Shown here one piece after another: positions 1 through 7,633 of a DNA stretch of 43,007 nucleotides (position 1 is its first letter; the number at the start of each line of letters is the position of its first letter). The position numbers and the translations under genes are program-made. Location: contig JAPOYM010000098.1 in assembly GCA_026706565.1 (NCBI GenBank), forward strand, positions 1-43,007, written 5' to 3'. The notes beneath the pieces are model-generated. The model was not told where the DNA came from. It did not search any database and was given only the letters and a program-made list of their open reading frames with translations. The DNA comes from a bacterium. Its GTDB lineage: Bacteria > Actinomycetota > Acidimicrobiia > Acidimicrobiales > CATQHL01.

Positions 1-161
1 ACCGGCGCGCTCAGCGACTCGCTCGTGGGCGGCAGCAGCGGCGTCCGGGGCGCCAAGTGCGCCTCGTCGGACTCGAAGTAGCCGCACCCGACGAGCAGAG
101 CTGCCAGTAGCAGCACGCCCGCCGCGAGCGCCGCCCGGCGCGTCGGAATCACGATGGTCAA
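1..161 (-). CDS. N-terminal fragment of a lipoprotein, cut off by the window edge
   Basis: Minus strand from TTG at 161 (or GTG at 152) reads (M)TIVIPTRRAALAAGVLLLAALLVGCGYFESDEAHLAPRTPLLPPTSESLSAP: positive n-region, hydrophobic h-region, LVGC lipobox, open to the window edge. Not in the ORF track because it is truncated. Confidence 0.6.
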   Translation of the reverse strand, partial: MTIVIPTRRAALAAGVLLLAALLVGCGYFESDEAHLAPRTPLLPPTSESLSAP

Positions 162-206
162 GCTACCCGCCGCCCCTGTTCGAGCCGATCCCGGCCCGAG
201 GGCGGC

Positions 207-746
207 TCACGTCGACGGTTCGGCGTCGGGCGCCCCCGGCGGCGTGAAGGCGGGGAAGTCGCCTCCCGCTATCCAAGTGTCGTAGGCCGGCTTGCGGGCG
301 AGGTCCACGAGCTCGACCCACAGGCCGCTGTGCAGGCGGTGATAGCTGAACCCTGCGGGCCGGCCGTCGGGCGTGGCGGCGGTGGCGCCGCACGGGTAGC
401 CGGCGGCCTCTAGGCGGGCGGCGTCGCCGGTCACGTCCTCGGACCAGAATCCCAGGTGGTGGACGCCGCCGTGGGCCGTCGCCGGGTCCCACAGCGTGCC
501 GGGCGACGACTCGAGGATCTCATAGTGCGGCGGCCCCTCCACCGAGTAAGTGAGGCGGAAGTTCACCGTGACCGTGCCGTCGGGCTGGCGCAGGTCGAAC
601 TCCCGGCGCATGGGCTTGGCCCAGGTCAGGCCGCAGACCGCGCCGAGCTCTTCGCAGGTGGCGTCGAAGTCCGCCGCCACGATGCCCCAGTGGTAGAAGC
701 CGTCGGTCGGCAGGAGGCCGGTCGGCGCTGAGGTGCGGGTCGACAC
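207..746 (-). CDS. VOC/glyoxalase-like family protein
   Basis: 179 aa, FYHWGIVAADFDATCEELGAVCGLTW...GGVHHLGFWSEDVTGDAARLEAAGYP, typical VOC fold sequence pattern. Confidence 0.8.
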   Translation of the reverse strand: MSTRTSAPTGLLPTDGFYHWGIVAADFDATCEELGAVCGLTWAKPMRREFDLRQPDGTVTVNFRLTYSVEGPPHYEILESSPGTLWDPATAHGGVHHLGFWSEDVTGDAARLEAAGYPCGATAATPDGRPAGFSYHRLHSGLWVELVDLARKPAYDTWIAGGDFPAFTPPGAPDAEPST

Positions 747-753
747 CGGAGGG

Positions 754-1464
754 TCAGGCGCCGAGGTAGGAGCGGACCAGGTCGTGGGACTGGCGCAGCT
801 CCGCCGACGGGCCGGAGATGTCGTTGTTGCCCACCTTGAACACGTAGGTGCGGTCGGAGATGTCCAGCACTTGGGCGTTCTGCTCGATGAGCAGGAACGT
901 GTTGCCCTCAGACCGCAACTCGGTGACCAGAGAGAACAGCTCGTCCACTAGGAACGGCGCCAGCCCGAAGGACAGCTCGTCGATCATCAGCAGCTCGGGG
1001 CGCGTCAGCATGGCCCGCGCCAGCGCCAGCATCTGCTGCTGACCGCCTGACAGCGAGGAGGCCCCGTCGCGGATCTTCTCGGCCAAGTCGGGGAAGATCC
1101 CCAGCAACCGCTCCCGGTCGGCGTTGATCGCAGCGGCGCCGTCGCGGCGCAGCACGGTCCCTAAGTCGAGGTTCTCGCGCACGGTGAGGTTCTGGAACAC
1201 GCCCCGGCCCTCGGGCAGGTGGCCCAGGCCGGCGGCGGCGCGGCGCTCGACGGACAGGCCGGCCAGGTCGGCTCCGGCGAGGCGCACGCTGCCGGACCAG
1301 GTGTCCAGCACGCCCGAGACCGCCCGCAGGAACGTGGTCTTGCCGGCCCCGTTGGCCCCTAGCACCGAGACGATCTCGCCCTCGGCCACGTTCAGGGAGA
1401 TGCCGTGCAGCACCTCCAGGCTCCCGTAGCCGCTGACCAGGCCGTCTACTTCCAGCAGGGCCAT
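754..1464 (-). CDS. livF: Branched-chain amino acid-type ABC transporter ATP-binding protein (LivF-like)
   Basis: Walker A GANGAGKTT, signature LSGGQQQMLALARA, LivF-like length; ATGA overlap with upstream livG-like gene. Confidence 0.9.
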   Translation of the reverse strand: MALLEVDGLVSGYGSLEVLHGISLNVAEGEIVSVLGANGAGKTTFLRAVSGVLDTWSGSVRLAGADLAGLSVERRAAAGLGHLPEGRGVFQNLTVRENLDLGTVLRRDGAAAINADRERLLGIFPDLAEKIRDGASSLSGGQQQMLALARAMLTRPELLMIDELSFGLAPFLVDELFSLVTELRSEGNTFLLIEQNAQVLDISDRTYVFKVGNNDISGPSAELRQSHDLVRSYLGA

Positions 1465-2291
1465 CAGTCCGCTCCCGCTGCGGCGTCGGCCATGGCGACC
1501 CCCAGGCTCTCGGCCTCGAGCCGGGCGGCGAAGCCGTGCCCCAGGTACGCCTCGATCACGGCCGGGTCGTGCGTCACGTCGTCGGGGCCGCCCTCGGAGA
1601 TGATGCGCCCGAAGTCCAGCACGGCGATGTACGGGCAGAGGCTGGTCACGAGCTGCAGGTCGTGCTCGATGATGACGATGCAGAGCTCGGACTCCGCGGC
1701 GATGCCGCGCAGCCCGCGCAGCAGCACGGTGACGTCGTCGGCGCCGAGGCCGGCCGCGGGCTCGTCCAGCAGCACCACCTGCGGCTCGGCCACCAGTGCC
1801 CGCGCCACCTCCACGAGCTTCTGGCTGCCCAGCGGCAGAGAGTCGGCCTCGGCGTGGGCCGCGTCCGCCAAGCCGAAACGCTCCAGCATGTCCATGCAGG
1901 TCTGCCGGGCCTGCCGCTCCTCGGCGCGGGCCCAGGGCAGGCGCAGCAGCTCCGCCAGGTGCCCCCAGCGGTAGCGCTGCTGCAGCCCCAGCAGCGTGTT
2001 CTCCATGACGCTGGCGTCGAGCACCAGCCGGGGGGCCTGGAAAGTCCGCCCGATGCCGGCGGCCACGCGGGCGCTCTGGCCGCGGTTCGCCAAGTCTTCG
2101 CCCGCTAGGAGGACCGCGCCCTGAGACGGGGCCACGTAGCCCGAGACCACGTTGAAGATAGTCGTCTTGCCGGCGCCGTTGGGCCCGATGAGGCCGTTGA
2201 ACCCGCTGCCGAAGCCGAGGTCGACGCCTTCCAGCACGCGGTTGCCGCCGAAGGCGACATGCAGGTCGCGCAGCTCCAGGGCGGCGCTCAT
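1464..2291 (-). CDS. livG: Branched-chain amino acid-type ABC transporter ATP-binding protein (LivG-like)
   Basis: Start trimmed from the 472-aa ORF to MSAALELRDLHVAFGG (ATG at 2291); GPNGAGKTT Walker A; 4-bp overlap with the livM-like stop. Confidence 0.88.
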   Translation of the reverse strand: MSAALELRDLHVAFGGNRVLEGVDLGFGSGFNGLIGPNGAGKTTIFNVVSGYVAPSQGAVLLAGEDLANRGQSARVAAGIGRTFQAPRLVLDASVMENTLLGLQQRYRWGHLAELLRLPWARAEERQARQTCMDMLERFGLADAAHAEADSLPLGSQKLVEVARALVAEPQVVLLDEPAAGLGADDVTVLLRGLRGIAAESELCIVIIEHDLQLVTSLCPYIAVLDFGRIISEGGPDDVTHDPAVIEAYLGHGFAARLEAESLGVAMADAAAGAD

Positions 2292-3343
2292 GGCGTGAAC
2301 AGCCTGGCGAGGGGCATATTGCGCAGCTGCGTCCCGAAGCGGCTGTCCTGGATGCGCTTGGGGAGCGAGGCGAAGCCGTACGGCAGGGCCAGGATGGCGA
2401 TCATCAGGGCGATGCCGATGATGATGAGGCGCAGGATCTGGAAGCTGGCGAGCTGCTCGCGGATGAGGATGTAGAACATTGCGCCCAGCAGCGGCCCCCA
2501 GATGCGCCCGACGCCGCCGAGCACCAGGATGACCAGCATGAACACCAGCATGTTGTCCTTGAACGAGGCCGGGCTCAGGAAGCGGATGTCCTGGGCGTAG
2601 AGGCCGCCGGCGATGGCGGCTACGAACCCCGAGATGCCGAACGCCACCAGCTTGTAGCGCGTCGAGGGGATGCCGATCGGCCCAGTGGCCACGTCGATGT
2701 CCTTGATCGCCTTGAGGGTGCGGCCCATGCGGCCCCGCGTCAGCACCAGCATCACGAGGTAGGTGACCAGCAGGATGATCAGCGCCGTGAAATAGAGAGT
2801 GAGGGGGCCGTTGCTCTCGCCGATGGAGAACACCTTCTTGACGCTGCGCCCGCCGCTGGCGCCGGTGTCGAGCCAGTCCCACATCTCGGGTCCCAACTCG
2901 ATCAGCTTCACGAGCAGCTCCCCGAAGGCGAGGGTGGCGATGGCCAGGAAGAACCCCTTCAGGCGCGCCGCCGGGAAGGCGATCACGATGCCCACGACGG
3001 CACAGACCGCGCCCAGGATGACCATGGCCACTAGGTAGGGCACCCCGTCCTCGTACAGGAGCGTGGTGCCGTAGGCGCCGAGGGCGAAGAAGCCGGCGTG
3101 CGCCAGACCGAGCTGCCCGGCCCAGCCCACGAGCAGGTTGAACCCCATGGCCGAGATGGTGTGGATGAGGATGCCGGTCAGCACGCCGTGCCAGTAGGGG
3201 CCGTTGAGGCCGCCGTAGGGGAGGTGCGGCAGCAGCGCTGCGACACCGAACAGCAGCGCCACCGCAGCTGGCTCGCTGTAGCCCAGGATTCCCTTGGCCC
3301 GGGGCGCATACAGCGGGCGAGGTGGGGCCGCGGCGTCGCTCAT
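2288..3343 (-). CDS. livM: Branched-chain amino acid-type ABC transporter permease (LivM-like)
   Basis: 351 aa multi-TM, GWAGQLGLAHAGFFALGAYG and GGVGRIWGPLLGA motifs. Confidence 0.9.
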   Translation of the reverse strand: MSDAAAPPRPLYAPRAKGILGYSEPAAVALLFGVAALLPHLPYGGLNGPYWHGVLTGILIHTISAMGFNLLVGWAGQLGLAHAGFFALGAYGTTLLYEDGVPYLVAMVILGAVCAVVGIVIAFPAARLKGFFLAIATLAFGELLVKLIELGPEMWDWLDTGASGGRSVKKVFSIGESNGPLTLYFTALIILLVTYLVMLVLTRGRMGRTLKAIKDIDVATGPIGIPSTRYKLVAFGISGFVAAIAGGLYAQDIRFLSPASFKDNMLVFMLVILVLGGVGRIWGPLLGAMFYILIREQLASFQILRLIIIGIALMIAILALPYGFASLPKRIQDSRFGTQLRNMPLARLFTP

Positions 3344-3347
3344 CGCC

Positions 3348-4463
3348 TCAGACCTCCCGCGCCGAGCGCTCGCGGGTCAGGCCGCCCGGCACCACCAGCA
3401 GCACCACGACGACGACCATCAGGGCCACGGCGGCCTGCACGCTGGTGGAGATCTGCCCGCCGACGAGGCTCTCGCCCACGCCGATGACCATGCCCCCGGC
3501 GAAGGTGCCCAGCAGCGACGTGAAGCCGCCCAGCACCGCGGCGATGAAGCCCTTCAGGATGATGACGTTGGCGGTGGAGACGTCCAGCACCGCCGAGGTG
3601 GTGCGCAGGATCAGCGCGATGGCGCCGATGGCGACACCCATCGCCCAGGCCAGCAGCGAGATGCGCCCGCTGTTGATGCCCAGCAGGCGGGCGGTGGTGC
3701 CGTCCTCGGCGATGGCCCGCATGCGCACGCCCCACTTCGACTTGAAGAACACCCCCACGGCGATGGCGATGGCCAGGCCGGTGCCGATGGCGACGACCTC
3801 GTCGGCGCCGATGATGAGGCGCACCGAGCCGTCGGGGTTCGTGAGCTTCAGCGGCGTCTTGTCGTCCCACGGGGCGTCGAAGGCGCGGGCCTGCACCCCC
3901 CAGAGGAGCTGGTTGCCCGACAGCAGCGCCCAAGTCATGCCGATGGTCAGCAGCAGCAGCGGGAAGTGGTCCACCTTGGCCAGCGGCTTGACCCAGGCGC
4001 GGGCGGCCAGCAGCGTCAGCACCCCGGCGAGGATGCCGAGCGGGACCGCCGCGCCCCACGACCAGCCGCCGTCGGGGGTGGGGAACCAGTCCAGGAAGGT
4101 CGGCAGCCCCTCGCGGTGCAGGAAGTCGATGGACAGGTAGCACATGACGGCGGCGACGGCGTACGCCAGCGGCCGGTTCGAGAGCCCGACGAGGGGGCGG
4201 ATCAGCAGGAACTGCGTGGCCGCGCCGAAGACGCCGGCGAACAGCAGGGCGACGATGATGGCCGCCCAGAACGGCCAGCCGACGCCCCCGTCGCCGGGGT
4301 CGGCCGACAGGAACCAGCCCAGGTAGGCGCACATGATGCCCATCTGCGCGATGGCGAAGTTGGGCACGTCCGTGGACTTCATGATGACCACGATGGCGAG
4401 GCCGATGAGGCTGAAGACGCTGCCGTCCTCAAGCCCGGCGATTATCTGCTGCAGTACCTGCAC
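3348..4463 (-). CDS. livH: Branched-chain amino acid-type ABC transporter permease (LivH-like)
   Basis: 371 aa multi-TM, GLEDGSVFSLIGLAIVVIMKSTDVPNFAIAQMG; RAIAEDGTTARLLGIN. Confidence 0.88.
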   Translation of the reverse strand: MQVLQQIIAGLEDGSVFSLIGLAIVVIMKSTDVPNFAIAQMGIMCAYLGWFLSADPGDGGVGWPFWAAIIVALLFAGVFGAATQFLLIRPLVGLSNRPLAYAVAAVMCYLSIDFLHREGLPTFLDWFPTPDGGWSWGAAVPLGILAGVLTLLAARAWVKPLAKVDHFPLLLLTIGMTWALLSGNQLLWGVQARAFDAPWDDKTPLKLTNPDGSVRLIIGADEVVAIGTGLAIAIAVGVFFKSKWGVRMRAIAEDGTTARLLGINSGRISLLAWAMGVAIGAIALILRTTSAVLDVSTANVIILKGFIAAVLGGFTSLLGTFAGGMVIGVGESLVGGQISTSVQAAVALMVVVVVLLVVPGGLTRERSAREV

Positions 4464-4529
4464 TGGTGATTCCTGAGCTGCACGCGAACCGGCCCGCCCG
4501 AGGGGTCCTGGCTAGCCGGGAAAGTGTAG

Positions 4530-4590
4530 GCGGCGAACCGCCGTGCGCGGAGCGGGGGGACGCTCCTCGTTGCGCACGGCGGTTCGCCGC
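4530..4590. promoter_or_regulatory. Strong intergenic hairpin between binding-protein gene and livH
   Basis: Perfect 19-nt arms GCGGCGAACCGCCGTGCGC (4530-4548) and GCGCACGGCGGTTCGCCGC (4572-4590), plus inner GGAGCG/CGCTCC; no T-tract. Confidence 0.8.
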
Positions 4591-4624
4591 TGAGTCGAGC
4601 CGGATTGGGGGACCCGGCTCAGAT

Positions 4625-6352
4625 CTAGGACTTCGGCGCCCGGAACTCGCGGATCTGAGTCCAGGTCTGTGTCTCGTAGTCGTACTCCGAGAGCCCCGCA
4701 CCGGAGGCGCAGGCGTGGCCGCCGTCGGCCCGCGGGCCGCAGGCGATGGGCGGCATCGCCCCCGTCTCGATGGGGTTGGCCCAGAGGTTCTCGGCTGTGG
4801 CGTGGAAGTTGTCCCAGCTCAGGTCACCGTCGAGGCGGTCGATCACCTCGAAGAAGGTGATGGAGTGCAGGTAGGTCTGCTCGCTGAAGTTGGGGGCCCG
4901 GCACTCGTCGCTGATCGAGTCGCAGTAGGCGTTGCGCAGGGCGCGCCACTGGCTCATCAGCGGGGAGTCGGTGTCGGGCAGGGCCACCTGCAGGCCGCCC
5001 AGGAAGCCGTCGGCGGCCTCCTCGGCGGGGCCGACGGCGTTCTGGCCGCCGGAGCCGGCGGCGCCCTGGTCGGAGCACAGCAGCGCGTCGCTGTTGTTCT
5101 CGGCCAGGATCTGCAGGATGAGGGCGTTCTGGATGTTGTCCACGCCGGCGACGATGCCTTCAGCGCCGCTGGCGATGACGTTCAGCACGGCCGGCCCCAC
5201 GATCTCCGAGGCCGACTCCACCGTCTCCTGCGCCACGATCTCCATGCCGTTGATGGGCGCCTGGATCTCCACGCCGGCGACGACCTCCTCGCCCAGCGGG
5301 TTGGTGGCGCCGATGGTGGCGACCGTGGAGAAGCCCAGGTCGTCGAAGTGGTCGACGCAGATGCGGGCCTGCTCGGTCCGGCTGCTGGCCAGCCAGTAGA
5401 CCTCTTGGCGCTCGATCTCGAACGGGGGCGAGATGGGCGCCCACATGATCACGCCGCTCTCGGCCAGGAAGTCGAACGTCCCGGGGATGGCCCGGCTGTC
5501 GGCGGGGGAGAGGATGGCCCACACGCCGTCGCGGTCGATCATGCGACGGGTCTGGTTGATGAGCTCCTCCACCTCGTACTGGGAGTTGTAGTCGACCAGC
5601 TCGATCGTGCAGCCGTCGATGCCGCCCTTGGCGTTGATCTCCTCGACGGCGATCTTGATGCCGCCGAGCAGCTCGATGCCGGCCACGACGGCGGCGCCGC
5701 CGACCGGCTGGACGGTGCCGATCTTCAGCACGCCGTTCTCGCTGTCCACGCCCTGGGGCAGGTCGCCTGCGGTGTTGCCGCCGCAGACGGGGCCTGCGGC
5801 AGCGGCGGCGGCCTCGGCGGCGGCGGCCTCGGCGGCCCGCGCCTCGGACTCGGCGGCGGCGGCCTCTTGTTGCGCGGCCTCGGCCTCGGCCTTGGCGGCG
5901 GCGGCCTCTTGTTGCGCGGCCTCGGCCTCGCCCTGGGCGGCAGCGGCCTCGCTCTGCGCGTCGTCGGCTGCGGCCTGCGCGGCGGCGGCGGCGTCCTGGG
6001 CGTCGGCCAGAGCGGCCTCGGCCTCGGCCACGGCGGCCTCGTTCCCGGAGGCCGTGGCCTGCGCCAGGTCGGCGGCGGCCAGCGCCTCGGCGGCGTCGGC
6101 GGCAGCGGAGGCTGCTGAAGCGCTGGCGGCTTCAGCGGCTGCTGAGGCCGCTTGCGCCTCGGCCATCGCGGCGGCGATGTCGGCGCCCGCGGCCGAAGCG
6201 GCCTGCGCCTCGCTCATGGCAGCGGCGGCTGAGGCGGCGGCGGCCTGTGCCTCCGCGAGCGCTTCGTCGGCCGCCTCGCTGTCGGCGGCGCACGCGGCGG
6301 CCACGAGCCCGAAGACGGCCAGAAGTACGAGTGTGAGCCGAAGCTTGCGCAT
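4625..6352 (-). CDS. HAAT/Liv-type substrate-binding lipoprotein with long Ala-rich helical linker
   Basis: Lipobox VAAACAAD, about 165-residue Ala/Glu/Gln-rich segment, then periplasmic-binding domain (VLKIGTVQPVGGAAVVAGIELLGGIKIAVEEINAKGGIDG); upstream GGGGAGGA ribosome-binding site. Confidence 0.88.
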   Translation of the reverse strand: MRKLRLTLVLLAVFGLVAAACAADSEAADEALAEAQAAAASAAAAMSEAQAASAAGADIAAAMAEAQAASAAAEAASASAASAAADAAEALAAADLAQATASGNEAAVAEAEAALADAQDAAAAAQAAADDAQSEAAAAQGEAEAAQQEAAAAKAEAEAAQQEAAAAESEARAAEAAAAEAAAAAAGPVCGGNTAGDLPQGVDSENGVLKIGTVQPVGGAAVVAGIELLGGIKIAVEEINAKGGIDGCTIELVDYNSQYEVEELINQTRRMIDRDGVWAILSPADSRAIPGTFDFLAESGVIMWAPISPPFEIERQEVYWLASSRTEQARICVDHFDDLGFSTVATIGATNPLGEEVVAGVEIQAPINGMEIVAQETVESASEIVGPAVLNVIASGAEGIVAGVDNIQNALILQILAENNSDALLCSDQGAAGSGGQNAVGPAEEAADGFLGGLQVALPDTDSPLMSQWRALRNAYCDSISDECRAPNFSEQTYLHSITFFEVIDRLDGDLSWDNFHATAENLWANPIETGAMPPIACGPRADGGHACASGAGLSEYDYETQTWTQIREFRAPKS

Positions 6353-6443
6353 CGGTGTCCTCCCCAGTGATCGATCAAACGCGACGCCCGCCGCCTCTAT
6401 GGGCTGACAGGCCGAATCACGCTAGCGCTCTCCCGGGGGGTTT

Positions 6444-6459
6444 CCAACCGACCGGTTGG
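6444..6459. promoter_or_regulatory. Palindromic operator-like site (TetR-type appearance)
   Basis: CCAACCG-AC-CGGTTGG, 7-nt perfect arms, about 90 nt upstream of the binding-protein start. Confidence 0.5.
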
Positions 6460-6532
6460 GCGAATTGTCCGCCGGGCGTCCGGAGGGTCGGGCGGCCCGC
6501 TGCCGCCGGTCTCGGGGACGGCCGGGGTTGGT

Positions 6533-6640
6533 GGCTCAGGATTCTCCCGGGCGCCCGAGCAGCAGCAGCGACACCCTGCGGGCTGACCGCGGCCTGCTCG
6601 GTGAGGCTCAGGATTCTCCCGGGCGCCCGAGCAGCAGCAG
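6533..6640. repeat. 36-bp perfect direct repeat, period 72
   Basis: GGCTCAGGATTCTCCCGGGCGCCCGAGCAGCAGCAG at 6533-6568 and 6605-6640; the second copy is the 3' end of the 6608..7516 CDS. Confidence 0.9.
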
Positions 6641-7516
6641 GGCGGCCTCAGGGCAGGCCATGCCGATCTCGACGCCGCGGGCGGCGGCGAGGGCGTTTGC
6701 CGCGGAGATGATGCCGTCGCGGTAGTGCGACAGCCCGCTGCCCATGCGGGCGCGGCGGGCGTCCGCGGTGGCGCCGGCCAGGCCGTCGGCCTCCACGATG
6801 AACAGCCCCGCCGTGCCCGAGTCGTCCATGCCGCGCCCCCCGTCGGAGCAGATGAACCCCCAAGGGCTCGCCCGGCGCAGGTACGGAACCGCGCTGCGCC
6901 CGGTGTGCCCGGCGGTAACCAGCACGTTGCGGCCCCGGTCGGCGGGGGTGGCGAAGGCGATGGAGTCGGTGGCGACCACCTGCCGCCCGTCCGGTGCGGT
7001 GTGCATCACGGTCCGGTTCGTGATCTCACCGGCTGCCGCCGGTACGGGGTCGTTCTCGAGCATCACCCGGGCCGCCTCGGCCACCGCCATGCCCGCCCGC
7101 ACCCCGCAGTCGGCGGCCAGCTGGTTGAAGAAGCTGATGACGCCGTTGCGGTACAGGTGTACCCCGTCGCCGAGGCGGGCGCTCATCACGTCGGCGACCG
7201 CGGCGGGGATGTCCAGCGCCTCCAGGTACCAGAGGCCCGCGATGGCCGATCCCTCGGGGCCGATGCCGCAGTCCATGCCGATGGCGCCCCGCGGGGCGGC
7301 CTCGGCGATGAACCGGGCCGGCAGCACCCCGCAGTAGGAGGAGTTCACGCAGACGTCCCGTCCGTGATTCGACGGGTCGACGTGATAGGCGGAGTCCATC
7401 GCGCAGACCCGCCCCCGCCCGGTCGTCGACGTGAACACGACGGTCTGCTGCACGGGCGCCTGCTCGTCCCGCGGGTTATGGCTCATGATTTCTCCCCGAG
7501 GTGTGTGCTCCGTCAT
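6608..7516 (-). CDS. Uncharacterised internally duplicated protein, paralogue 1
   Basis: 302 aa; two halves align without gaps over about 100 residues; paralogous to 14427..15299. Confidence 0.75.
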   Translation of the reverse strand: MTEHTPRGEIMSHNPRDEQAPVQQTVVFTSTTGRGRVCAMDSAYHVDPSNHGRDVCVNSSYCGVLPARFIAEAAPRGAIGMDCGIGPEGSAIAGLWYLEALDIPAAVADVMSARLGDGVHLYRNGVISFFNQLAADCGVRAGMAVAEAARVMLENDPVPAAAGEITNRTVMHTAPDGRQVVATDSIAFATPADRGRNVLVTAGHTGRSAVPYLRRASPWGFICSDGGRGMDDSGTAGLFIVEADGLAGATADARRARMGSGLSHYRDGIISAANALAAARGVEIGMACPEAALLLLGRPGES

Positions 7517-7547
7517 CAGCGGCAGACGCGGCCGGATCCCCGGGCAT

Positions 7548-7577
7548 GGATTCCGGCCTGCGCCGGAATGACGAATG
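7548..7577. repeat. Interspersed palindromic repeat (IPAQAGI-type)
   Basis: GGATTCCGGCCTGCGCCGGAATGACGAAT; minus strand reads FVIPAQAGIH; ATTCCGGC/GCCGGAAT arms. Confidence 0.7.
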
Positions 7578-7633
7578 TGGGCGACCGGAATGACCGTTGC
7601 GGGAGTATGGCTCTGGCACCACGGTTGCCCGTC

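Noticed and set aside
1464-2882. 472-aa version of the LivG-like ORF
   Set aside because: The first about 195 residues are an out-of-frame reading of livM; the true start is ATG 2291.
4466-6118. 550-aa plus-strand ORF over the binding-protein gene
   Set aside because: Antisense to a clearly recognised lipoprotein; composition typical of shadow ORFs.
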